DNA from: Lachnospiraceae bacterium NSJ-143
Lineage (GTDB): Bacteria > Bacillota > Clostridia > Lachnospirales > Anaerotignaceae
Reading direction: 5' to 3'
DNA: 64,000 nucleotides
Assembly (NCBI GenBank): GCA_022867625.1
Contig: JALIFM010000006.1
Location: 62,001 to 126,000, forward strand
The first letter of the stretch is position 1, and every line of letters begins with the position of its first letter. Shown here in pieces: positions 35,468-44,455 of this stretch. The notes beneath the pieces are model-generated. The model worked only from the letters and a program-made list of their open reading frames with translations, was not told where the DNA came from and made no database searches. The translations under genes were made by a program, and so were the position numbers.

Positions 35468-36538
35468 TCATTTTTTACACGCTTCCAAGTCCTCATAAAT
35501 TGAATTTAGTATATCTTTGCCAAATACTTCTTCCTGTGAAGGCCATACAGTCTCACGTACTTGTTCAGCAATCTCGTTTCTTTCATCATCTGTAAGCGGA
35601 AGGACTTCGATTCCTGCATCTTCAAGCTGTTTCAAGCTCTCATTTTCCATATTCTCAAGATTTTCATATACTTTTGAAATAGTGGTTTCAGCAGCATTTT
35701 GTATAATATCCTGTTGTTCTTGTGACAAATTATTAAATGTTTTCTGGCTTATAACAAGATGAACATAATCCGGACCATACATATATGGAATATAATAGTT
35801 TACAACATCACGCACAAAAGTATACACACCTGTGGCAGTCTGTCCGGTAGTTCCATCAACTATGCCAGTCTGTATTGAAGTATATGTATCAGACCAGTCA
35901 ATGGCAACACAGTTATAGCCCATAGCCTCATACGCCTCTATAGCCGGATTTGAGTTCCATACTCGGATTGGCTTGCTCTTTGGTGAACATGTGTTATAGT
36001 TTTCCGGAATACTCTTTGTAGCTAATCCACTGAAACCAGGGACATATATTCCAAGAAGATTAATCCCTACCTCATCAAACGAATTTTTAATGGTAGAATA
36101 CATATTTGAACCCGGTGAAAAAAGATACTGTAATTCATCATAATTAGATACGATAAAAGGAAGGGCAGCAATATCAGAAACCGGGGCGTAAGAGGCATCC
36201 AGATATTCAAACGACAAATCTACAGAACCGTCCATTAATCCATTTACAATAACATCCTGCGAACCCAAGCTATTAGAATAATAAATCTTTATTTTTATTG
36301 AACCATTGCTGTCCTTTTCTACTTTATCAACAAACTCCCTAACAGTTTCAGACGCTACATGTTCTTCTGGGTGCCCTGTTGACATACGCAGTGTAACCGC
36401 CTTTTCCTCCCCTTCTTCAGCACTGCCAGCTGCTGAATTTGCACTTTTGTCAGCAGCTGAGCCTGAATTTCCGCCGCATCCAGCTAAGGATACTATAAGA
36501 GCTATAACCAGTAAAAAACACAATCCATGTCTTTTCAT
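35468..36538 (-). CDS. TRAP transporter solute-binding lipoprotein (DctP), second system
   Basis: 356 residues with a lipoprotein signal ending in LAGC (cysteine near residue 21), a serine/alanine-rich linker and the DctP fold. The conserved substrate region reads KPIRVWNSNPAIEAYEAMG, with the carboxylate-clamping arginine around residue 195, and QTGIVDGTTGQTATGV. The protein is diverged from the first DctP at 26220-27290, so the ligand differs. The neighbouring Asp/Glu-racemase-type enzyme hints at an amino-acid or substituted malonate/maleate ligand; that is inference. A 48-base element lies upstream of the operon. Confidence 0.9.
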   Translation of the reverse strand: MKRHGLCFLLVIALIVSLAGCGGNSGSAADKSANSAAGSAEEGEEKAVTLRMSTGHPEEHVASETVREFVDKVEKDSNGSIKIKIYYSNSLGSQDVIVNGLMDGSVDLSFEYLDASYAPVSDIAALPFIVSNYDELQYLFSPGSNMYSTIKNSFDEVGINLLGIYVPGFSGLATKSIPENYNTCSPKSKPIRVWNSNPAIEAYEAMGYNCVAIDWSDTYTSIQTGIVDGTTGQTATGVYTFVRDVVNYYIPYMYGPDYVHLVISQKTFNNLSQEQQDIIQNAAETTISKVYENLENMENESLKQLEDAGIEVLPLTDDERNEIAEQVRETVWPSQEEVFGKDILNSIYEDLEACKK

Positions 36539-36621
36539 TTTAATTCCTCCCCAATTCCAAAATTTTTATTGTTATTAATAAAGTGGTCTCATTAAATTTC
36601 TTAGAATACACTTTCTCTGTT

Positions 36622-37407
36622 TTACATATAACCGTAATATGGTTTTTGACATACAGTACTGTGAATATAATTAATCAATGTAATTGCGTCAAATACTGGA
36701 AGATTAAATTCACTCTGAAGCCATGCGGCATATGGCGGAAGGTCTGTGCATTCCAGCAAAAGAGCGCCTACATCTGGGTTTTCCTCAAGCATTTTCCTTG
36801 TTTTTTCAACAACTTCTTTTCCAATCGCGGTACAATTCATAGCTCCTGTGTCATCCAAAATATTTCTAAACTCTTTACAGTCTTCCATTCCTACAACAAC
36901 ACATCTGTCAAACTGTTCTTTTGTACAGCCACAAGCCTCAAATAAATCCCACTTTAGATTTGGTGCATCTCCGCATAAAACACCAATTTTCTGATTTTTC
37001 TTGAGACCGGCAAAAATCCATGGAATCTGAACACATGCCGATAAATAAACCGGAACATCAACCGCCTCAGAGACATCCTTTTGAAAATGTCCGTAATATC
37101 CACAATTTGCAAATATCGCGCGGCATCCGTCAACCTCAAGCTGCTTTGCCGCTTTAATAAGTAATGGAACAAGATTCCTGTCTCCAGCGTGAATGTTTAC
37201 TTGGTCTGTACCATCTACAGGAAGAAACCTCACCGGGAAATCATATGTCGTAGCATTAGATACATTACCTGGAAAAAACAGTACTCTGCAAGTAAGCTGC
37301 ATTATTCCTATGGAAGCACCTGCCATATACTGACCTTCTGTATTGTGATAAATACGGTCAGCATCATACGGATTGAAAAAACCATAATTTCTTTCCACTT
37401 TCGACAT
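36622..37407 (-). CDS. Asp/Glu racemase-superfamily protein
   Basis: 261 residues with the two catalytic cysteines of the superfamily: one in IFANCGYYG (near residue 100) and one in ALLLECTDLPPYA (near 220). Members racemise aspartate, glutamate or hydantoins, isomerise maleate or decarboxylate arylmalonates; the sequence does not single one out. It is the first gene of the operon, 83 bases before DctP, with AAAAGGAGG at the start. The enzyme would convert the imported compound immediately. Intact length for the superfamily (about 230-270). Confidence 0.83.
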   Translation of the reverse strand: MSKVERNYGFFNPYDADRIYHNTEGQYMAGASIGIMQLTCRVLFFPGNVSNATTYDFPVRFLPVDGTDQVNIHAGDRNLVPLLIKAAKQLEVDGCRAIFANCGYYGHFQKDVSEAVDVPVYLSACVQIPWIFAGLKKNQKIGVLCGDAPNLKWDLFEACGCTKEQFDRCVVVGMEDCKEFRNILDDTGAMNCTAIGKEVVEKTRKMLEENPDVGALLLECTDLPPYAAWLQSEFNLPVFDAITLINYIHSTVCQKPYYGYM

Positions 37408-37525
37408 TTTTAATTCCTCCTTTTCAAAAAATACATTTTCGACTTTTAAAACCTCTTAGATAAGTTAGCCTAAAAAAACTATTCTGGTGTTTCTCTTTTA
37501 TAAAAATCATAATTGAAAGATATAG

Positions 37526-37573
37526 AAAAAACAAGTAAGCACAAATTTATCATATGGTTACTTAAAAGTAATC
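37526..37573 (-). promoter_or_regulatory. shared promoter/operator element, copy 2 (racemase/TRAP operon)
   Basis: Second copy of the 48-base block, differing from 31234-31281 at two positions. It has the AAGTAAGCAC box, a TATGAT -10-like sequence on the minus strand and the TTACTT-AA-AAGTAA dyad, about 120 bases upstream of the racemase start. Strong conservation outside any coding region argues for a functional site. Confidence 0.75.
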
Positions 37574-38475
37574 ATCCAATATGAATTAACTTTGCAAAAC
37601 CACAATCTTTTCTAATTTCTATTAATTACCTTCTATTTCTCTACTTTTACTTTGAACTCCTTCAAACTTCATAGATTTGATATACATTCTCAGAAACCTC
37701 AAAATTAATTATATTCTATTACAGCTTTTATTTGTGAAACCAGATTCATAATTTAAAAACATTAAAATATCAATACTAAAAGATTATAAACATAAAAAAA
37801 AGCATATTTTACTATGCTTTTAAATAAAAAAATCTTTATTTTATGCTATATTATATTAACGTTCAAATTATGTTAAACGCTATAATCAGTTATTTTAAAT
37901 TAATGCATGGTATGTCCAGTATATTTTAATAACATTAAACGCCGTACATAAACTGTGTTTTTAACACAGCATTAATACGCTCTGCCGAGCACTTATGGCC
38001 AACAGCGATACTTAATACAAACATTTCGTATGCAAATATTATTACTCACTGTGAGAACTTTATATTTTAATATTTGAATATATAAAACTTCAACTCCAAA
38101 GAATCTCACAAAACACTTGACATATTCATCTTTATTCTGTTCATAATATAATTTTTTTATCCTTATTTGCCTATAGGTTCGAAACTCATATTCCTCGCAA
38201 AATGACTAAAATCAGGACTGCTATGAATTCACTCAATGTAGACAACATACAACTTCAACGTGCGTTGTAGTTACAAAACTGATATGCACTAAATCCAGTA
38301 CCCCCTTGGGGTAACCATATTTTTGTTTAAAATAACTTAAACAAAAAATTTAGAAATCACTACATACATTTTCACTTCTAAATTTTTTCTTTAAACTATT
38401 TACTGGTCACTCCATATAAAATGATGAATGGCTATAGTTGTCATTCCCAATTTTGTCTGAACATACAGTTATTAT
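37574..38475. other. about 900 bases without an intact gene
   Basis: No credible reading frame or RNA gene is seen. A small hairpin AAAAGCATA...TATGCTTTT lies at 37797-37820 and a longer one (AAAAAATTTAGAA at 38343-38355 with TTCTAAATTTTTT at 38376-38388) looks like a terminator. A minus-strand frame near 37950-38020 reads CSAERINAVLKTQFMYGV before a stop and may be the end of a lost gene that I cannot identify. Confidence 0.5.
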
Positions 38476-39406
38476 TTAATCTTTAATATATCCTTTCGCC
38501 GCTTCTATTGAAATATTGTATTTCTCAGCAACCTTTCAATAATTTTATTCTCAGGTATATCCATTTCTTTTAGTGTTTCTACCAGTGCCTGTATTCCTTT
38601 TTCAAGTCCTTTTTCGATACTTTTTCTTTCAATTCCTTCACTAAGATTACACATGACACTTACCTCCTTCTCCAACTCTCTTGTTGGTTTTATGTCAAAT
38701 TCATTTTCCAATATCGTAAGCTTTTCTTCCTTCGGTACTTCATTGGATAATAAAATACTAAGCAGTCTGATAATTCCTTCTGTACTTTTATCTGATGAAT
38801 TGCTTAAATACAGTAGATATACTGAAATCAAATCAAAATCTTCTTTTTTCTGTGTGTTATTTCCTTTTAAAAGGCTCTCATCTATCGAATATTTCGATAT
38901 GCTGTCAGCATTATAATTAGTTGTATTCATCAGAATCCATATTGAGTACACCTTTTCAATTTTTTCGTAATGCTCACCTGTAAAAACCGTTCCCTTTTGT
39001 GTTGATATTAATCTGCTGCCATAGTATAATCCTCTTTTTATTATAGGATATCCATGAGAGAGATTATTCTGTGCTTCAACATTTATATAAGATTAATTCT
39101 TTCATCTTCAAGTGTATTTGCATCAAATTTTATATCGAAATACACAACACCTTCTATTGTAGTTGCATCATCTGTTGAAGTCCCTTTGATTACTTCCTTA
39201 TCGGCAGTGTTTTTGTCTAATGCTACGCCTGAAACAATAGGTGTTCCTTCTATGCAGGAATTTGCTATTGTTTCAATGTCATAATCCTTAAATTCATCCA
39301 GACAGCTTTTCATTATCCATGCCAGTATTTTCTTATTTGATAGTATTCTTTTTGTTGAACTGTCATATGTTATTATATCATTTGTAAGTTCTGTATTCTT
39401 CGGCAC
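38476..39406 (-). pseudogene. PD-(D/E)XK nuclease/transposase-type (Rpn-like) pseudogene
   Basis: The N-terminal piece (39406-39083, MPKNTELTNDIITYDSSTKRI) and the C-terminal piece (ending SIEAAKGYIKD at 38476) belong to the Rpn/PD-(D/E)XK transposase-like family common in Firmicutes. Reading on in the second frame after about 39087 gives NVEAQNN, HGYPIIKRGLYYGSRL and KVYSIWILMNTT, the normal middle of the family. One base is missing near 39087 (expected INLIINVEAQ) and another near 38530 (expected IIEKVAEKYNIS). Two single-base deletions make it a recent pseudogene. Confidence 0.82.
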
Positions 39407-39598
39407 ACTCTGTCACCTTCTTCCTTGTTTTTTGAATTCAGATGTATGTTGTAAAGGGTGAGGTTAACCAACCCACCAAATACAACATAGCGGCGGCTCA
39501 TTTGTGGTGAATGGAAGCGGTGCGGAAGGACGGTGACAGAGAACACATTGAATTAAGTCAGCTGCAAAATTAACGACATATGAAAGCGAGGAAACAAG

Positions 39599-39952
39599 AT
39601 GGAACTGAGCTATACGAAATGCGGAGATTATGAAATTCCCAACATTGCCCTGAAAGATACGACGGACTACCAGATCGGCAGATATGGCCGGATGCGGCAA
39701 AAGTTCTTGAAAGAGTACCGCCCCGGCACCTACTCCCATATGCTCCTGTCGGAAACGCTCTGGGAACACTTGGCGGAAATTGACGCCGCCTGCAACGACC
39801 GGCTGGATTACCTAATTCCGGCTATGGCGGCGCGGGAGGGCGTGACGGAGGTCCTGAAAGCGTCCGACCAGATGGAATGGGTGGGACGCATGAACAACAT
39901 CCGGCAGCGCGCCGAAGAAACGGTGCTGTATGAGTTGGTCTATGCAAGGTAA
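39599..39952 (+). CDS. TnpV-family transposon-encoded protein
   Basis: 117 residues resembling TnpV (PF14198), small proteins carried by conjugative and mobilisable transposons of Firmicutes. The typical layout is visible: YTKCGDYEIPNI, a GRYGRMRQKFLKEYRPGTY stretch, LWEHLAEIDAACNDRLD, and an MEWVGRMNNIRQRAEE ending. Its function is unknown. It is the first gene of the GC-rich island and marks it as mobile-element DNA, although no recombinase is left beside it. Confidence 0.85.
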   Translation: MELSYTKCGDYEIPNIALKDTTDYQIGRYGRMRQKFLKEYRPGTYSHMLLSETLWEHLAEIDAACNDRLDYLIPAMAAREGVTEVLKASDQMEWVGRMNNIRQRAEETVLYELVYAR

Positions 39953-40035
39953 CAAATCCATAAAAACAGGCGCGGTTTCCATGCGGGACGGTACGGTTCA
40001 TGTACTAAATCAAAAGCTTCCCGGCCTGCTCCCCA

Positions 40036-40701
40036 GTGACCGGACGCTCCTGGCACTCATTGCCGGGGGGACAGGCACAGCCCGCAAACCTCGGCGCGTG
40101 GAAGAGGCAGACTGTCACGGAGGCCGTTCAGTCGGGCAATTTGAAATACAGGGACGCACGGCAAAATATAAATTCCGCCTCCCGCTCCTGTCTCACGGGA
40201 TGCCTCGGCGGGTGTCTGCTCCCGATTTTCATATTCCTCGGAATGGGTATCACAGCCGTTGAGATTAACAACAGCGGCTGGCTTGAAAGGATAGAGGGCT
40301 TTCTTGCGGCGGCTCCACAGTCTTTCGGTGTCAAGCAATTAGAATACCTATTGTCGTCGCCGGATATGGTGATTGCGACCGCCCTGACCGCTTTTTTTGT
40401 TCTGTCATTTCTGGCAATGTTTCTATTGCCGATTGCCGCTGTTCTGCGCACGGCATTGTCCGCATCCGGCACGGGAATACGGCTCAAGAGGACGGAGGCG
40501 GGCGAGATTTTAACGGCGCAGATTTGGGGGCTTAAAAATTTTATCCGGGACTTCTCCAATCTGGCTGAAGCGGAGAAAGAGCAGCTTGTCCTTTGGGACG
40601 ATTTTCTAATTTATGCCGTGGTGTTGGAGGAGAACGAACGCATTATCGAGGACATTTTTCGTTTGAAGAATTTGAGGTATCGGGATTTTATAGTTTTCTG
40701 A
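40036..40701 (+). CDS. DUF2207-type membrane protein, N-terminally truncated
   Basis: The C-terminal half matches DUF2207 proteins: two hydrophobic segments around residues 60-80 and 115-145, then GEILTAQIWGLKNFIRDFSNLAE and LWDDFLIYAVVL. The normal protein has a signal peptide and a long extracellular beta domain ahead of these helices; here that part is absent and the first 50 residues look unrelated, so the gene was cut at the junction with TnpV DNA. It is followed 19 bases later by LemA, its usual operon partner, which strengthens the call. Confidence 0.7.
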   Translation: MTGRSWHSLPGGQAQPANLGAWKRQTVTEAVQSGNLKYRDARQNINSASRSCLTGCLGGCLLPIFIFLGMGITAVEINNSGWLERIEGFLAAAPQSFGVKQLEYLLSSPDMVIATALTAFFVLSFLAMFLLPIAAVLRTALSASGTGIRLKRTEAGEILTAQIWGLKNFIRDFSNLAEAEKEQLVLWDDFLIYAVVLEENERIIEDIFRLKNLRYRDFIVF

Positions 40702-40720
40702 GAAATGAGAGGAACAAAAA

Positions 40721-41308
40721 ATGGGAGACATAGGAAAATACATTGTCATCGGAGCCGCCGTTCTGATTGTCGCGGCGATCCTCATTGCAATCATCAAGAC
40801 CAGAAACGGATTTGTCGTACTGCAAAACCGGGTCAAAAACCAGTCGGCGCCGATTGATGTTCAGCTGGGGCGCCGCTACGACCTGATTCCCAATCTGCTG
40901 GAAACAGCCAAAGGCTACGCCAATTTTGAACGGAGCATACTGGAGGCCGTGGTAAAGGCCCGCCAGGGCGCGATGGCTGCTGCGGACTTCGATCAAGCGG
41001 CTGCCGCGAACGGGAAGCTCTCGGCGGCGCTCCGGCGGCTTTTCGCGGTGAGCGAAGCATACCCGGAGCTGAAGGCAAACGCTAATTTTATGCAGCTTCA
41101 AAATGAACTGGCGGAAACGGAGAACAAAATCGCCGTGTCCAGGCAGTTCTATAACGATACTGTGATGAAATACAACAACGCCATCCAGATGTTCCCGGCC
41201 AGTATCATTGCGAGTCTGTGTGGTTTTCACTCGCTCTCCTTTTGGGAGGCAGAGGAAGCAGAACGTAAAAATATCTCAATTAACGCGGAGAGTATGAAAT
41301 TTCGGTAA
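40721..41308 (+). CDS. lemA: LemA family protein
   Basis: 195 residues: one N-terminal membrane helix (about 6-26) and a long helical domain with the family hallmark QNRVKNQSAPIDVQLGRRYDLIPNLLET, FMQLQNELAETENKIAVSRQFYNDTV and a C-terminal FPASIIASLCGF. LemA proteins are membrane-anchored with an outward helical bundle; their role is unclear, but they often pair with DUF2207/TPM proteins as here. Full length and intact. Codon use is GC-rich like the rest of the island. Confidence 0.93.
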   Translation: MGDIGKYIVIGAAVLIVAAILIAIIKTRNGFVVLQNRVKNQSAPIDVQLGRRYDLIPNLLETAKGYANFERSILEAVVKARQGAMAAADFDQAAAANGKLSAALRRLFAVSEAYPELKANANFMQLQNELAETENKIAVSRQFYNDTVMKYNNAIQMFPASIIASLCGFHSLSFWEAEEAERKNISINAESMKFR

Positions 41309-41333
41309 ATCAATCAGTGAATAAGCCAACCGT

Positions 41334-41525
41334 TTGGCCGTACATCTTATTAGCGAATATCGCTTTTGTGTGCTTTGGGTATACTACAAAAACGGCCGGA
41401 ATCTCACCGGCTGGAATCAGATCAACGGCAAGTGGTACGATCTCTATGCGAAAGGCTCTATGGCTGTCAACACAAAATTTGACGGCTACAAAATCAAGGT
41501 AGACGGCACGAGGATAGAATCATAA
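41334..41525 (+). pseudogene. cell-wall-binding repeat fragment
   Basis: A short frame (63 residues) whose second half reads LTGWNQINGKWYDLYAKGSMAVNTKFDGYKI, the GWxxxxGxWYYxxxxGxMA pattern of choline/cell-wall-binding repeats. A full protein would have several repeats and a signal peptide; only one repeat plus its C-terminal tail remains. It is best seen as the 3' end of a lost surface-protein gene. Confidence 0.6.
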
Positions 41526-41598
41526 TCGGTAGAGGCGGGATAGCTGTAACGGTATCCCGTTTCTGTCCGTCCATCAAGAAGAAAGAAGGTGAACGTCA

Positions 41599-42296
41599 AT
41601 GTACCTGCAAATTCTGATTATTGATCCTGACTTGGAAAGCGCCAAAAGGCTGAAGTATTTTCTGCAAAACGATGCTGTCAGGGTTTATTATACCGTTGAT
41701 GTGCTAGATGGCATCAGACATTTAGCACATTATCATCACCAACTTGTTATCATGGACGTTCCCGGCGACGGAATGGACGGTTTTCAGTCCTTGCGTTTGA
41801 TTCAGGAGCTGGCACTGGCCCCAATTCTGGTCATCTCTGCAGATCACGAACCAGAGCATATTGTCCGCATTCTCTCTATCGCAGATAACTTTACCGTAAA
41901 ACCACTGGATTTGAAAATATGTGAAGTAAAGATACAGGCTTTGATACGTCGCAGCCAAAACCGTGAAACCGCTTGGGACGCACCTCCTGTCTTGTCTGCG
42001 GACAATAAACTATTGATTGATCCTTTAAGAAGAAAAGTGCAGCTTATGAATGTCGAGATCCATTTATCCAAAATACCGTTTGACCTTTTATATTTTCTGG
42101 CGTCCAACCCCGGCCGGGTATTTACCCGCGAACAGCTTTGCGAAAGATTTTGGGACGGAGACTGCGATATTAACCACAATACCCTATGCTGCCAGATTAA
42201 CCATGTTCGCCGCGCCTTGAGAGCTGTGCAGGGCGCACCGGACATATACACGTCATGCGGGGTGTAGGATATTACTTCGATATCAAACAGAGATAA
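41599..42296 (+). pseudogene. OmpR-type response regulator, frameshifted near the C-terminus
   Basis: Receiver domain with IIDPDLES at the start, the phosphoacceptor aspartate in LVIMDVPGDGMDGF and the conserved lysine in TVKPLD; then an OmpR/PhoB winged helix (SKIPFDLLYFLASNPGRVFTREQL, INHVRRAL). The frame hits a TAG at 42267, but reading on in the next frame from about 42252 gives MRGVGYYFDIKQR and a TAA at 42296, the normal end of the wing. One base is missing there. The loss removes the wing tip, so DNA binding is probably damaged. No sensor kinase gene follows. Confidence 0.75.
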
Positions 42297-42342
42297 AAAA
42301 CAAGGTGTTGTGGAATTAACTTTCACATCACCTTGTTTTTTA
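42296..42342. terminator. terminator at the right end of the island
   Basis: AAAAACAAGGTGTTGTG pairs with CACATCACCTTGTTTTTT around a loop of about 12 bases directly after the response-regulator stop. Confidence 0.85.
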
Positions 42343-42641
42343 GGCGGTAGAAATGAAACAAAAATAGAAGATTTGAGAAATGGTAAAAATCACCCTTGAC
42401 AAAAGCTCTCTTCATATAACTTTCCAAATATATTATACCATATCTAAGCTTAAATTTCTATTGCTGACGATTCTATTAATGATAAATTTTCTGAATTTTA
42501 ATATCAAAACTATTTGTACCTTTGCATATTCAGCAATTTAATTTTTCAATTTCTTTACTTTAAATAATAAATTTAATAAGATTTATTATTTAATAGCAAC
42601 AACATAATAATAATGTCCACTTAGCTTCGTATAGTTACATC
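42343..42641. other. AT-rich gap, no gene seen
   Basis: About 300 bases, very AT-rich, with short poly-A/T runs. No convincing reading frame, repeat or promoter was found. Confidence 0.5.
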
Positions 42642-43594
42642 TTAATACATTTCAGCGTCAAACAAAATGGTTGACATTATGTCATTAGCCGACCATAGAG
42701 TATATTGTTGACCATACGTAACTGTTCCATACACTGATATTACAACACTGTTTACTTCCATACTTAATGAAGACATAAGTGTCATATTTGTTACTTTTAT
42801 ATTGCTATTGCCTGTAGATAAATTCCATTCACCTGTGTATATTAAAGTCGGAGTTGTTCTCAATGACACAGGCAACGCAATATTTAGACCGTTAACACAT
42901 GTTCCCAAATAGTTTCCATAACCTATATCGCCATATTTGGTATTAATCTTCCCTTTTGGGTTAAGATTTATAAAATATCGTTGGCAAAGTGATAATTCCT
43001 CACCATACAATTTTGGTACATATTGTGTTGCTACACTTCCGTATTCCAATTTTATCCATTTAATTGTTTTGGCATCATCGTATACAACAATTTAAGCATC
43101 AATTGTTTTACTGTTTTCTGTATAAACTCTAACTTCTAAACTATTTGTAAGATCCTTTGCTGTTATGAATTCCCCATTCGTTGTCCCACCTGTTGCACTG
43201 TATTTATTTATTCCATCACTAAACGAAATAGTCAGCTCTGTTCCGATAGGTACTTTGTTTTCTATAGGCTGTATTAACTGCAAATATCATATGGACTTCC
43301 TGTTTTGTCAAGCTCAAGTCCATTTGCAGAATGTGAAACAATTCCTCCTGTGAGGCATTTCCATCTATCTATTGTATACTCTGAACCAGTATAATAAGCT
43401 TTACCCCTCTGATTTACTGCATTAATAAAATTTGTATTTATTAATAGATTCAGATTACTAAAATTAGATACTTTGTCTTCCAAAGACTTTAATTTACTGT
43501 CTATTAAATCTGCATTTTCATTAAAATCATCAACATTGTAGTAATTTGTTTGTTTTGGTTTTTTTAGACCATAGTTTTTTGTATAATCTGGCAC
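42642..43594 (-). pseudogene. phage tail-like protein pseudogene
   Basis: The first 70 residues (MPDYTKNYGLKKPKQTNYYN, then DFNENADLIDSKLKSLE) have the N-terminal pattern of Siphovirus tail/side-fibre and defective-prophage tail proteins. The first frame ends at about 43274 with PYDICS; the next frame continues LIQPIENKVPIG, so one base is missing. That frame carries an in-frame TAA at 43092-43094 (TIDA stop IVVYDDAK) and then runs to 42642. Two independent lesions make this a pseudogene and a relic of a prophage or phage-like particle. Confidence 0.75.
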
Positions 43595-43888
43595 TATAAT
43601 ACCACCTTTCTAATTTTTATCTAATTATATAATAAAACAACATTCCATATGTGTCCTTTTTTTAGACAAGTCAGAACTATCTGCTTAGTGAGTAGTTTGC
43701 TCAGCCCTATAACGGCATGATACTCCATGAAGCCTTAAATCTGCTTAAAAGTTAGCAACCCACTTAAGCGTTTTTTCTATTCTTTTTCACCTGCTCTCCA
43801 ATAAACAGGTATGCATATTCCTGTAAACTGATTTGGTAATTTAGTATATCGTTCTACAAAGTTTTTTTATATTCTCACCTCGCCTTTT

Positions 43889-44210
43889 CATTCATTCCTT
43901 TTAACTGTGTCTGCATAGTATCTTATACAAAAAAATACCAGTTTACATATTTGTAATTTAGATTTAAACTTCTAAAGTCATTAATTAACCTCTTTTATAT
44001 AAATATCTCATTAAGCTTTACGCACTATATTTGATCAGTACATCTATTACTATATGTATATGACCTCTATAAGCATTTGCATCTATTATTGTTATCAATT
44101 TTTGTTCACAAAGTTTTATTAATATTTTTCCTATATCAACTTTTATTTTTCCATTCTTATGTGTTTAGGTACAAACATTATATTGTACTTGCAATTATAA
44201 ATTATATGTT
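43889..44210 (-). pseudogene. IS200/IS605-family TnpA transposase relic
   Basis: No open frame survives, but translating the minus strand with frame changes gives NCKYNIMFVPKHIRM, then KVDIGKILIKLCEQK, IIDANAYRGHIHIVIDV, SLMRYLYKRG and CIRYYADTVKRNE. These line up in order with TnpA of IS200 elements (NCKYHIVFAPKYRR, DIGKILRxLCE, PDHIHMLVS, SFMGYLKGKSSLM, GYYVDTVGKNE). The HUH metal-binding pair is recognisable as HIH. Several stops and shifts show an old copy. Stem-loop ends were not resolved. Confidence 0.68.
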
Positions 44211-44357
44211 AAAAAGTATTTTTATCCATTTTGGGACTTATTCTTTTTGTATCTATGCGGTTGTCGAACTTATTTTTATTATAATAAAAGTAAGATATTT
44301 TTTCTGTTCATAGTTAAAGCTTTTTTAAACCGCCATTATGATGCTTTTCTTTATATA

Positions 44358-44410
44358 AAGAGCCTCCTAAAGCAGTTTATTTAATTCTACCGTAGGAGAC
44401 TCTCTTTTTC
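44358..44410. terminator. terminator at the end of the polysaccharide locus
   Basis: AAAGAG-CCTCCTA pairs with TAGGAG-ACTCTCTTT across a loop of about 20 bases, with TTTT following on the plus strand. It lies downstream of the last minus-strand glycosyltransferase gene. Confidence 0.65.
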
Positions 44411-44455
44411 ATTGTTCGTTTTTACTATACTTATTTAAATTTCAATATGTATTTT

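Larger units (their letters stand above)
39440..42342. other. GC-rich inserted island
   Basis: From about 39440 the base composition changes abruptly from AT-rich to GC-rich and returns at about 42345. The genes inside (TnpV, DUF2207 fragment, LemA, cell-wall-binding fragment, response regulator) all read on the plus strand, against the direction of most neighbours, and use G/C-ending codons. Several are truncated or frameshifted. The island is bordered on the left by the PD-(D/E)XK pseudogene and on the right by a terminator hairpin and a phage-tail-like pseudogene. No clear target duplication or end repeats were found by eye. Confidence 0.75.

Noticed and set aside
37940-38320. Possible riboswitch or small RNA in the long gap
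   Set aside because: Only short hairpins are present and no conserved riboswitch core was recognised.
39930-40262. 110-residue plus-strand frame between TnpV and the DUF2207 fragment
   Set aside because: Overlaps both genes in another frame and has no recognisable domain or good ribosome site.
44077-44313. 78-residue hydrophobic plus-strand frame
   Set aside because: It is the antisense of the IS200 relic in AT-rich DNA, with no ribosome site.
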